Assembly (NCBI GenBank): GCA_905209085.1
Contig: CAJLRM010000002.1
Coordinates: 186,001 to 250,000 of the forward strand
DNA from: an uncultured Eubacteriales bacterium
GTDB taxonomy: Bacteria; Bacillota; Clostridia; Christensenellales; Borkfalkiaceae
Direction: 5' to 3'
DNA: 64,000 bases
Below are positions 35,477 through 43,138 of this stretch, piece by piece. A program made the position numbers and the translations under genes. Positions within the stretch are counted from its first letter, which is position 1. Each line of letters begins with the position of its first letter. The notes beneath the pieces were generated by a model, which saw only the letters and a list, made by a program, of their open reading frames with translations, had not been told where the DNA came from and ran no database searches.

Positions 35477-35689
35477 ATGAAATGTCCTATAACATATAAG
35501 CAAATTATACAATACATCAAAGATCATTATGGTTATACAGTACAACCCTGCGTTATAGCCAGAGTTTTAAGGGAACTTGGCTATGAAGTTAGAGATTCTT
35601 GGCGTTCTGGAACGGCAAAAAATCCTAAATTGCCTACAGATAAAGACCGTAAGTCAATAAAAGAAGCAATAAACGAGTTGAGAAATTAA
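35477..35689 (+). CDS. Stand-alone homologue of the RlmD C-terminal module
   Basis: A 70-residue protein: PITYKQIIQYIKDHYGYTV then VIARVLRELGYE and a basic, polar end. It aligns without large gaps to the RlmD tail (VTYKMIQEYIEQTYGFKV, YIAEVKRDVGLP), so both carry the same small helical module, possibly a winged-helix or RNA-binding fold. It sits 22 bases after the rlmD stop and 11 bases before an MNT-like gene, in the same direction. No function is known to me. Confidence 0.65.
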   Translation: MKCPITYKQIIQYIKDHYGYTVQPCVIARVLRELGYEVRDSWRSGTAKNPKLPTDKDRKSIKEAINELRN

Positions 35690-35700
35690 AGAGGTTTACA

Positions 35701-36321
35701 ATGGCATATAGATTTGCTAATCAAAGCGAAGTAAAAGAACTTACAGCGTGGTGTATGGAGATTCTCCACGCCGTGCAAGACGAAGTGAGTGATTATTTTA
35801 CTTTTGATATAAGACTTATCGGTAGCGGAGACAAAAGACTTGTTACGCAAAACAGCGATGAGTCATTTGATTTGGATTATAATATTATTTTACAAAAAGA
35901 TAAGAAAGGTTTATTAGATAACCCTAAGCAGATTAAAGATATTTTTGTCGCAAGGTTTAACAAAGTATTAAAGCAATATGTTTCGGGATATACACACGTT
36001 AGTGATTCTACATCTGTTGTTACCGTGAAGATAATTAGAAATAACCGATTGGAATTTTCTTTTGATGTGGCTATAATTGTTGAGGGCGATGACGGATATT
36101 TTTATAGATTAACACACGACAAGAGAACGGATAGGTATATATGGAATCAAGTTAAGCAGTCTGCTAACTATTTTGAACGATTCAAAGCTGTAAAAGAAAA
36201 TGGCGATTGGATGGAGTTCAAGCGGCGTTACCTTGAATTGAAAAATATGCATTTGAGAAGACAAGACGGCATTAAGTCTTTTTCGATCTTTCTTGAAACA
36301 TTAAATGAGTTTTACAGATGA
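35701..36321 (+). CDS. MNT-like nucleotidyltransferase (putative antitoxin)
   Basis: A 206-residue protein of the polymerase-beta-like nucleotidyltransferase fold. G41-S42 begins the phosphate loop, D57-x-D59 (FDLDYN) binds metal, and D122 in EFSFDVAI is the third acid. The spacing between GS and DxD is longer than in minimal MNT proteins, and the size is larger. Its stop overlaps the next start by four bases (ATGA, 36318-36321), and the next gene is HEPN-like. In known MNT-HEPN pairs the transferase neutralises the HEPN ribonuclease by adding nucleotides to it. A CD-NTase origin is a less likely alternative. Confidence 0.7.
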   Translation: MAYRFANQSEVKELTAWCMEILHAVQDEVSDYFTFDIRLIGSGDKRLVTQNSDESFDLDYNIILQKDKKGLLDNPKQIKDIFVARFNKVLKQYVSGYTHVSDSTSVVTVKIIRNNRLEFSFDVAIIVEGDDGYFYRLTHDKRTDRYIWNQVKQSANYFERFKAVKENGDWMEFKRRYLELKNMHLRRQDGIKSFSIFLETLNEFYR

Positions 36322-37043
36322 CTATGACAAAGCGAGATGAAGTATTTTATAAAAATCTCATTATCAGTGATGAAGATAAAATCAGAGCTGAAAAGTCTTT
36401 GAAATCAAAAGGCGTTGAAAAACACATTATGATTAAAGAGCGATTGCTCAATTGGAGCGATTCTGATAGTATAGAATACGAGAAAGTTGCTTCTACATAT
36501 CGATATGATAAGCGTATTCGGTACACACTGTTCAAATATATTTCTTATTTGGAAGAATTTTATCGAGCAGTAATTCTTGATAGCTTCATATTAAATGTTA
36601 GGCATAGGTTTTGGATTAAAGATTTACGTGAACAGTTAAAAGTATATAGTAACAATTTGAATGATGCGTTAGAACATATTGATTTTTCTGCTTTGCTTGT
36701 TCAATGCCAAAGGCTCCCTAAAGAAATAAAATCTTTATGTGATTTTCCAAACGGTAAGCATTTGAAAGATAATTCTTTTGCTCTAAAAGAATTGAGAAAT
36801 GCGGTCATGCACAATAAATTTTTGCTTTTGTATCGTGGATATGAGGAGTGTTATGTTAGTGGTGTAGATGCTGGAAAGAGCGCAAACTTAAAAGCGAACA
36901 TATTAAATCTTGTTCAATTTCTGCCCAAGGAAGTAGGCGAACAGTGCACGATAGATATAAATGCTTGCAAAGAGGATAGAAATAAAGAAGATGAAACGAA
37001 GTGGGACTTACCTTCACAAATAATAATTACAATAGATGTCTAA
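36318..37043 (+). CDS. HEPN-domain protein, Abi-like (putative ribonuclease toxin)
   Basis: A 241-residue all-helical protein. The segment LKELRNAVMHNKFLL carries R160-N-x3-H165, the RX4H active site of HEPN ribonucleases. The earlier part (YTLFKYISYLEEFYRAVI) resembles the Abi_2/AbiD-AbiF group of abortive-infection proteins, which are HEPN members. The start overlaps the MNT-like stop by four bases, so expression is coupled. A terminator follows at 37054. Pairing with the nucleotidyltransferase suggests a toxin-antitoxin or abortive-infection unit. Confidence 0.72.
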   Translation: MTMTKRDEVFYKNLIISDEDKIRAEKSLKSKGVEKHIMIKERLLNWSDSDSIEYEKVASTYRYDKRIRYTLFKYISYLEEFYRAVILDSFILNVRHRFWIKDLREQLKVYSNNLNDALEHIDFSALLVQCQRLPKEIKSLCDFPNGKHLKDNSFALKELRNAVMHNKFLLLYRGYEECYVSGVDAGKSANLKANILNLVQFLPKEVGEQCTIDINACKEDRNKEDETKWDLPSQIIITIDV

Positions 37044-37053
37044 TTTCTATAAA

Positions 37054-37085
37054 GGCGGCTTTACGAAAAAGTAGAGCCGTTTTTA
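37054..37085 (+). terminator. Terminator after the HEPN gene
   Basis: CGGCTTTA pairs with TAGAGCCG (one G-T-type mismatch) and is followed by TTTTTATT. Confidence 0.7.
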
Positions 37086-37118
37086 TTAAAAATGTTTCTC
37101 TAAATTTTGGAGAAAATC

Positions 37119-37147
37119 TTGTGTTTTTTCTTTAAGTATGTTATAAT
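37119..37147 (+). promoter_or_regulatory. Promoter of the restriction-modification operon
   Basis: TTGTGT (37119-37124), 17-base spacer, TATAAT (37142-37147), 34 bases before the HTH gene. Confidence 0.65.
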
Positions 37148-37180
37148 AGTGACATCTAATAAAGAGTAGGAGATTTTGAT

Positions 37181-37399
37181 ATGGCGGCGAGCTATAAAAA
37201 GTTGTGGAAGCTACTAATTGATAAAGATATGAAGAAAGAAGATTTGCGCAAGGCGGCAGGGCTTACAACTACTGCTATGGCGAAGCTTGGCAGAAACGAG
37301 GATGTGAAAACGTCTGTATTGCTTAAAATTTGTAATGTGCTACATTGTGACATATCCGATATAATGGAAATTATAAATATTGCGGATGAGGAGAACTAA
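37181..37399 (+). CDS. XRE-type HTH regulator of the restriction-modification operon
   Basis: A 72-residue Cro/C1-type protein: KKLWKLLIDKDMKKEDLRK, recognition segment TTTAMAKLGRNEDVKTS, and ICNVLHCDISDIMEI. This exact layout is common as the first gene of type I-like restriction operons, where it works as a controller that delays restriction. TAGGAG lies before the ATG. The methylase gene begins 2 bases after its stop. Confidence 0.88.
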   Translation: MAASYKKLWKLLIDKDMKKEDLRKAAGLTTTAMAKLGRNEDVKTSVLLKICNVLHCDISDIMEIINIADEEN

Positions 37400-37400
37400 T

Positions 37401-39212
37401 ATGACTTTTCTTGATAAAGCAATAAAAGACGGTTTTGCATACATAACAGGTGAAGATACCAAAAGAAAGATCACGTATGTAATTTCGGATAACCATACCG
37501 AATATTACAATGACCCCGAAGAACAGGTGCGCGCCGAGTTTTGGGCAGAGCTTATTTATAAGTACGAGTACCCCGCAAACCGTATCAAGATAGAAGTCGT
37601 TATACCCGACAGACTTCCTACCGACCGTGCGGATATAGTCATATTCTCCGATGATGAGTGTAAACGCCCGTATGCAGTCGTAGAGTGTAAGAAAGACGGC
37701 GTAACTGACGCCGAATTTAATCAAGCGATAGAGCAAGGCGTAGGAAACGCAACGTGGATAAAGCTACGCGCCGAATATGTGGTTATCGTTGCGGGCGGCA
37801 CGCGCCGCGTCTTGGACGTATCGGATAAATATGGCGCGTTCGAGCGCGAACAAAATATTCTCGCGGATTTGCCGAAAGCCTACGGAAAACCGCAAGAATA
37901 CAGATTTTATAAAGGCACCGAAAGCGACATTAAACCCGTTGCAAGGCAAGACCTTATCACGGCTATTAAAAAATGCCATCAAACGCTTTGGGGCGGCGGC
38001 AGACTTTCTCCGCCTACGGCGTTCGGTGAGCTGTGCAAAATAATTTTTGTAAAGATAAGCGACGAGCAAAAACCGCGCAAAAACGGAGAGCCGTATCAAT
38101 TTCAAATCAAAACGCACGAGCCGTCGAGCAAACTTGCCGAACGTATCAACGAACTTTACGACGAACAAAAAGTAAAAGACCCCGAAGTGTTTACCGAATC
38201 AATTAAGGTTGACGACAGAGTTTTGCGTACCGTAGTGTCGCACTTAGAGGCAATCAACTTAAACAAAACCGACCTTGACGTAAAAGGCGTTGCGTTTGAG
38301 CAGTTTATGGACGGGTTCTTTAAGGGGGACTTCGGGCAATATTTTACGCCGCGCGAAATTATAGATTTTTGCGTTAAAATGATGAAACCGCAAAACTATT
38401 GGGACGTGCTCGACCCGTCTTGCGGAAGCGGCGGATTCTTGTTACACGCGCTCGATTATATGCGGACGCAGGCAAACGACTATTACGAGAAGGGCACGGT
38501 AGAACATTTTAACTATTGGCACGAATTTGCGGCGAAACACCTTTACGGAATTGAGATAAACGACGAAATAGCGCGCGTTGCAAAAATGAATATGATTGTC
38601 CACGACGACGGACATACCAACGTGATAAGCCACGACGCATTGGAAAGCATAGACAAAATGTACGCGCATAATCGCGGCTTCGCAAAAGATAAATTCGATT
38701 TAATTCTCACTAATCCGCCGTTTGGGTCTACGATAAACAAAACTCAAAAACCGTATTTGGAAAGTTTTGAACTCGGTAACGTAACGGATAAAAAAGGCAA
38801 GAAAACGCCGCGCAAAAATCAAAGCTCAGAAGTGCTGTTTATAGAAAGAATATGGCAGTTCTTAAAACCCAAAATAGGCAGGGCAGCAATCATTTTACCC
38901 GACGGAATACTTACTAACAGTTCGATGCAATATGTGCGCGATTTTATATTGGAAAAATTCCAACTGCTTGCGGTAGTCAGTTTGCCGCAATGCGCTTTTG
39001 CTCACTTCGGCGCGGGCGTAAAAGCGTCGATCATATTCGTACGCAAGCGCGGAAAAGACGAAGCGCCCGACGATAATGAGCCTATCTTTATGGCTTCGCC
39101 CGAGTTTATCGGGTACGACGCGACGGGACGAAAAATAAAAGAAAATCAGTTTGACGAAATAGTAGTAAAGTACGAAGAATTTTGCAAGGACGCAACGCCT
39201 TTTTTCGCATAA
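37401..39212 (+). CDS. Nuclease-methylase fusion: HsdR_N-like domain plus N6-adenine DNA methylase
   Basis: A 603-residue protein. Residues about 25-130 form a PD-(D/E)XK nuclease of the HsdR N-terminal type, with D78 (RADIVIF) and E95-x-K97 (VVECKK). The HsdM-like part has VAFEQFMDGFFKGDFGQYFTPREI, SAM site DPSCGSGG (from D338) and catalytic NPPF (N438). No HsdR helicase gene is present in the operon. This arrangement recalls BcgI-type IIB/IIG enzymes, where one chain cuts and methylates and a separate S subunit gives specificity. GAGGAG lies 7 bases before the ATG at 37401. Confidence 0.85.
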   Translation: MTFLDKAIKDGFAYITGEDTKRKITYVISDNHTEYYNDPEEQVRAEFWAELIYKYEYPANRIKIEVVIPDRLPTDRADIVIFSDDECKRPYAVVECKKDGVTDAEFNQAIEQGVGNATWIKLRAEYVVIVAGGTRRVLDVSDKYGAFEREQNILADLPKAYGKPQEYRFYKGTESDIKPVARQDLITAIKKCHQTLWGGGRLSPPTAFGELCKIIFVKISDEQKPRKNGEPYQFQIKTHEPSSKLAERINELYDEQKVKDPEVFTESIKVDDRVLRTVVSHLEAINLNKTDLDVKGVAFEQFMDGFFKGDFGQYFTPREIIDFCVKMMKPQNYWDVLDPSCGSGGFLLHALDYMRTQANDYYEKGTVEHFNYWHEFAAKHLYGIEINDEIARVAKMNMIVHDDGHTNVISHDALESIDKMYAHNRGFAKDKFDLILTNPPFGSTINKTQKPYLESFELGNVTDKKGKKTPRKNQSSEVLFIERIWQFLKPKIGRAAIILPDGILTNSSMQYVRDFILEKFQLLAVVSLPQCAFAHFGAGVKASIIFVRKRGKDEAPDDNEPIFMASPEFIGYDATGRKIKENQFDEIVVKYEEFCKDATPFFA

Positions 39213-39229
39213 CCCCCGATGAGGCGAAT

Positions 39230-40669
39230 GTGCTTTGTGTATTTGCCGTTAATCGGGGGCAGATAAATAATAGATTAGATCCGTATGCTAACAATCCGAA
39301 ATTTCATGTTGCGTTTAATAAAATCAAAAAATTGCCGTTGGTTCCGTTACGCGATTGCGCCGAAGTTATATTTTCGGGGATTACGCCGAAATCGGGCGGC
39401 GATGCTTATACGGATGGCGACGGTGTTTTATTTATAAAAAGCGGTTGTTTGTCGATTGACGGAACTGTAACGGTAGATGAAACTTCAAAAATAAAACACG
39501 AAATACATAACGGCTTGATGAAATCGTCCAAATTAAAAAGTAAAGATGTTTTAATTGCAATAGTTGGTGCGACAATAGGAAAAGTTGGACTATATAATTA
39601 CGATAGAGAAGCGAATATCAATCAAGCGATTGCGGCGGTAAGATTAAAAAAAGATGTATTGCCCGAGTTTTTAGTTGCATATATGCTTTCCCCAATGGGA
39701 CAAACATATTTGGAATTTTTGAAACGTCCCGTAGCAAGAGCAAACATAAATTTGCAAGAAATTGGCGAAATAGGCGTGCCGATATTGACGATTGAACAGC
39801 AACAACAATTCATAGAAAGTTACAACAACGCAAAAGAAAACCGTCGAAACAAATTAAAACAAGCCGACATTTCAAGAAAAAATATTTCAACCGAATTAAC
39901 AACATCTCTTGATATAAATATATCGAAAGGCAAATCCGATTTAATTACGGTATTAGAATTATCGCAAATAATGGGAAACGCCACACACAGATTGGATCCG
40001 AAATGTTATGATAAAAAATTTCAAGTAATGCGTAATGAATTAAATCGCACACACTATCCTACTTACAAGTTAAAAGATTTGATAATCGATATAATCGGTG
40101 GTGATTGGGGAATTGCACCCGAAGAAACAAGCGAAACATATACGAAGTGCTTGGTTTTGCGCGCAACGGAAATCGACAACAAAGACAACGTTGATATATG
40201 CGAAGATAAAGCGCAATACCGTCAAATAGAAAAAAAGAAATTGGCGGCAATGAATGTGGAGCTCGGGGATATAATAATAGAAAAATCTGGCGGAAGTCCC
40301 GACCAACCCGTCGGCAGAGTAATATATGTCGACAGAATATCTTATAATGGTTGCCCGATTGCATATAGCAATTTTATGACGAAAATAAAAGTCAATAAAA
40401 CGTTAATCGACCCATATTATCTATTTGAATATTTGCGTTTCGTTTACGGGATAGGGCTTACGGAAGTTATGCAAAATCAAACAAATGGTATTCGCAATCT
40501 CATATTAGAAGAATTTTTAGAGCAAACCATTATCGTCCCCGAAAACAATTACGAAATAGGACAAAATATAAAACAACAGCGTATAAGCATAAAAGGCATA
40601 GAACTTTCTGCCGAAAAAGAGTGGCAGGAAGCGAAAGCGCAATTTGAAAAAGAACTATTAGGAGTTTAG
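39230..40669 (+). CDS. Restriction-modification specificity subunit (HsdS-like)
   Basis: About 480 residues with two target-recognition halves. The first runs through IPKSGGDAYTDGDGVLF-like SGITPKSGG and DVLIAIVGATIGKVGLYN; the second through GGDWGIAPEE and GDIIIEKSGGSPDQPVGR. Each is followed by a helical spacer (EQQQQFIESYNNAKENRRN; AEKEWQEAKAQFEKELL). It follows the methylase gene. The start is unclear: GTG at 39230 has GAGG five bases upstream and gives a normal family beginning; TTG at 39182 overlaps the methylase and has a poor ribosome site. Confidence 0.85.
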   Translation: MLCVFAVNRGQINNRLDPYANNPKFHVAFNKIKKLPLVPLRDCAEVIFSGITPKSGGDAYTDGDGVLFIKSGCLSIDGTVTVDETSKIKHEIHNGLMKSSKLKSKDVLIAIVGATIGKVGLYNYDREANINQAIAAVRLKKDVLPEFLVAYMLSPMGQTYLEFLKRPVARANINLQEIGEIGVPILTIEQQQQFIESYNNAKENRRNKLKQADISRKNISTELTTSLDINISKGKSDLITVLELSQIMGNATHRLDPKCYDKKFQVMRNELNRTHYPTYKLKDLIIDIIGGDWGIAPEETSETYTKCLVLRATEIDNKDNVDICEDKAQYRQIEKKKLAAMNVELGDIIIEKSGGSPDQPVGRVIYVDRISYNGCPIAYSNFMTKIKVNKTLIDPYYLFEYLRFVYGIGLTEVMQNQTNGIRNLILEEFLEQTIIVPENNYEIGQNIKQQRISIKGIELSAEKEWQEAKAQFEKELLGV

Positions 40670-40677
40670 TTTGTATT

Positions 40678-42156
40678 ATGGCAAAAGAAAAAATTTACGG
40701 CAATTTGGAATACTGCTATAATGGGTTACCTATAATTCGCGGATATTGTTCTTATAAAAAATTGTTGCAATACTCTATTCCGCACCCATCCTATCAGCGA
40801 GTCGCAGAAGAACAACACGTAAACGAAATACGCGAGTATTTGGAAAGTCCGCAAATCAAATTTATGCCGGAAGTTGTACTGTCTTTTGATTGTACTACTG
40901 TTGATTTTAACGATCAATATTTATCACTTGACGATGCAATATTGAAAAACGTCGGGACCAAATTTTACAGTTCAAACAAAGATCTGAGTATTACCCATAT
41001 AGGAAAGGCGACAATTAATAAAATCGTACGTTTTGAGTTTAATGAAGGTCAACCGGCATTTTTACAACGCATTGACGGAAATCATCGACTGGAAGCGTTA
41101 AAAGATTATCGCGGCGATGATTTTCAAATTCCTTTTTGTATCATTTTATTAAGTAGTAGCGGAAATCCCGAACTTCGTGATCGTGAAAAGACGGAAATGG
41201 AAATATTTCATAACATAAACGCAAAAGTAAAGCCACTTACTTCGATAGAACAGATTAATGGTTTATTTAATCTCTTTTCGGTCGATGAATTGTTACAATT
41301 TGGGAAAGAATTTAGTATTACGCAGGAATATTTAAAGACTTATTCCAAAACGCCGCTATTTCATTTGTCCGAATTATTTAGCACATTATCCGATGCCGTA
41401 TTACGTTGCGTTAAATTTTTAATAATAAATTCGATTGAAACTTCCGCGAAAGAGCTTGCCGATATTTTTTGCGAATTGGATCATACATATTTTACGGATT
41501 ATGAGCAAATACAGCATTGTAAAGATGTCAATGCTCTTGTGCCGTATGTTTATTATTGCAAAACCGGCGGCGGACATAAAAACGCGAAGCTATCGGCTTT
41601 TAACGATTGGTTTATAAATAATAAACTATACAATATAGAGCAATTTGACCCTACAAGCATTATTAAAGTGTTCGACAGTATTTACGAAATTCGTCAAAAG
41701 CAGATTTTTGTTGTTATGCCGTTTAAGCCCGAGCTCGATTTTGTTTATCAAGCTATTGTAAGCACCGTAGAAAAATTGAACAATAATTACGACATAGAAC
41801 TCCTGCCGCCTATTCGTATAGATAAGCAGATCACGGGTTTTTCATATGATATTGTAGATGAAATATTAGATCAGATTCAAAATGCGGGATTGCTTATAGC
41901 CGACCTTACAGATCAAAATGCTAACGTGTATTATGAAGTGGGTTATGCACAGGGGCTATTGCGTTCAAAAGCGGGAGAAGGAGTTAAAGTGCTGTATCTT
42001 ATCAGCAATCCAAGTAATCCCACCGAGCCATTTACACCTGCAAAATTTGATGTGCAGCACTATAAAATGTTGCCTTACAAAAATGAAGGCAACGGTGTTC
42101 AGGAATTAAAAAATGCGCTCGAAAGCGAATTGAAAGCCTTTTATGGTATTAAGTGA
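40678..42156 (+). CDS. DGQHR/DndB-like domain fused to TIR-like domain (candidate defence protein)
   Basis: A 492-residue protein. The N-terminal 320 residues resemble the ParB-like DGQHR/DndB family: IDGNHRLEAL near residue 132, PFCIIL, and the HNINAKVKPLTSIE segment. The C-terminal 150 residues start QIFVVMPFKPELDFVY and contain LLIADLTDQNANVYYEVGYAQGLL, which fits the nucleoside-2-deoxyribosyltransferase/TIR-like superfamily; the Glu in YYE is the usual catalytic residue of NAD or nucleoside glycosidases. It starts 9 bases after the specificity gene, in the same operon. A DNA-modification sensor joined to a nucleotide-degrading effector is a reasonable inference. Confidence 0.65.
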   Translation: MAKEKIYGNLEYCYNGLPIIRGYCSYKKLLQYSIPHPSYQRVAEEQHVNEIREYLESPQIKFMPEVVLSFDCTTVDFNDQYLSLDDAILKNVGTKFYSSNKDLSITHIGKATINKIVRFEFNEGQPAFLQRIDGNHRLEALKDYRGDDFQIPFCIILLSSSGNPELRDREKTEMEIFHNINAKVKPLTSIEQINGLFNLFSVDELLQFGKEFSITQEYLKTYSKTPLFHLSELFSTLSDAVLRCVKFLIINSIETSAKELADIFCELDHTYFTDYEQIQHCKDVNALVPYVYYCKTGGGHKNAKLSAFNDWFINNKLYNIEQFDPTSIIKVFDSIYEIRQKQIFVVMPFKPELDFVYQAIVSTVEKLNNNYDIELLPPIRIDKQITGFSYDIVDEILDQIQNAGLLIADLTDQNANVYYEVGYAQGLLRSKAGEGVKVLYLISNPSNPTEPFTPAKFDVQHYKMLPYKNEGNGVQELKNALESELKAFYGIK

Positions 42157-42190
42157 AGATAGGCTTAAAGCAAAGGAGTAGTAATCATAT

Positions 42191-43138
42191 ATGGCAAGTA
42201 TTAAGTTAACATCATATTCAGAAGGATTTGGAATATTTAATAAAGTTTCTGAAGAAGAATTTGATGTGGTAAACAAGAATTATCTTCGGATGTTTATGTT
42301 GAATACAGAAAACAAGGTGTTTAATTATGACGAGCTGTATGATTATATATTGCCTAATATTGCTCAGTATGTATTTTCTCGCAAAAGACTTGCCGAAATC
42401 GAAAATAACCCGTCAAAGCAAAGAGTGATTACATTAGAAGCATTAAATCATTTGAGACCGATTGATAATGAAGCAGATAAAGGCGCGGGCGGGGAACTTG
42501 GAGAGATATTGTTATACTTGTTTTTGGAACAAGATTTGCATGCGCCTAAATTATTCAGCAAAGTTGAATTAAAAACAAGTGCCAAAGATTATGTTAAAGG
42601 AAGCGATGGCATTCATTTTAAATTTCGCACCAATAGTGAAGGTACAAAAATCTTGCAACTCGTTATTGGTGAAGCAAAAATTAAGAATGATTTGAAAGAT
42701 GGCATAGATGAAGCATTCAAGTCTATTACGAAGTATTTATCGGAGAATACACAGGATAGAAATCTTTTGGATACTCATTTAATGGAGCAACTTGTTGATA
42801 AGGACGAGGCTAAATTAATAAAAGAATATATTATGGCTATTCCGAGAAAAAAGAAAGAAACAGTTTTTGGAATATTTATAGGGTACAACATCGATTATAA
42901 AGGCGTTTCAGATACAAACGATGAATTTGATCGAAAGGTAATAGAAGAAAACATAAAGCAGGTTTTAAGTTTTAAAAATCACATTATAAATACAATAAAT
43001 AGTCATCATGTTAGCAACTATGAGTTTAATTTTTATTTCTTACCATTTCATAATGCGGCACGAGATCGTAAAGTGATTATGGATTCGCTAACGAGCGGAA
43101 ATGCGAAACTTGAATGGGGAGAAATAAAAAATGGATAA
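42191..43138 (+). CDS. hamA: Hachiman defence protein HamA (DUF1837)
   Basis: A 315-residue DUF1837 protein. The core has GAGGELGEILLYLFLE, KSDGIHF-like KGSDGIHFKF and LQLVIGEAKI, giving the E...D...ExK pattern of a PD-(D/E)XK nuclease. It overlaps the next gene, a helicase, by 8 bases (43131-43138), the standard hamA-hamB arrangement. In Hachiman the helicase senses DNA damage or intermediates and HamA then degrades DNA, killing infected cells. AAGGAG lies 12 bases before the ATG. Confidence 0.88.
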   Translation: MASIKLTSYSEGFGIFNKVSEEEFDVVNKNYLRMFMLNTENKVFNYDELYDYILPNIAQYVFSRKRLAEIENNPSKQRVITLEALNHLRPIDNEADKGAGGELGEILLYLFLEQDLHAPKLFSKVELKTSAKDYVKGSDGIHFKFRTNSEGTKILQLVIGEAKIKNDLKDGIDEAFKSITKYLSENTQDRNLLDTHLMEQLVDKDEAKLIKEYIMAIPRKKKETVFGIFIGYNIDYKGVSDTNDEFDRKVIEENIKQVLSFKNHIINTINSHHVSNYEFNFYFLPFHNAARDRKVIMDSLTSGNAKLEWGEIKNG

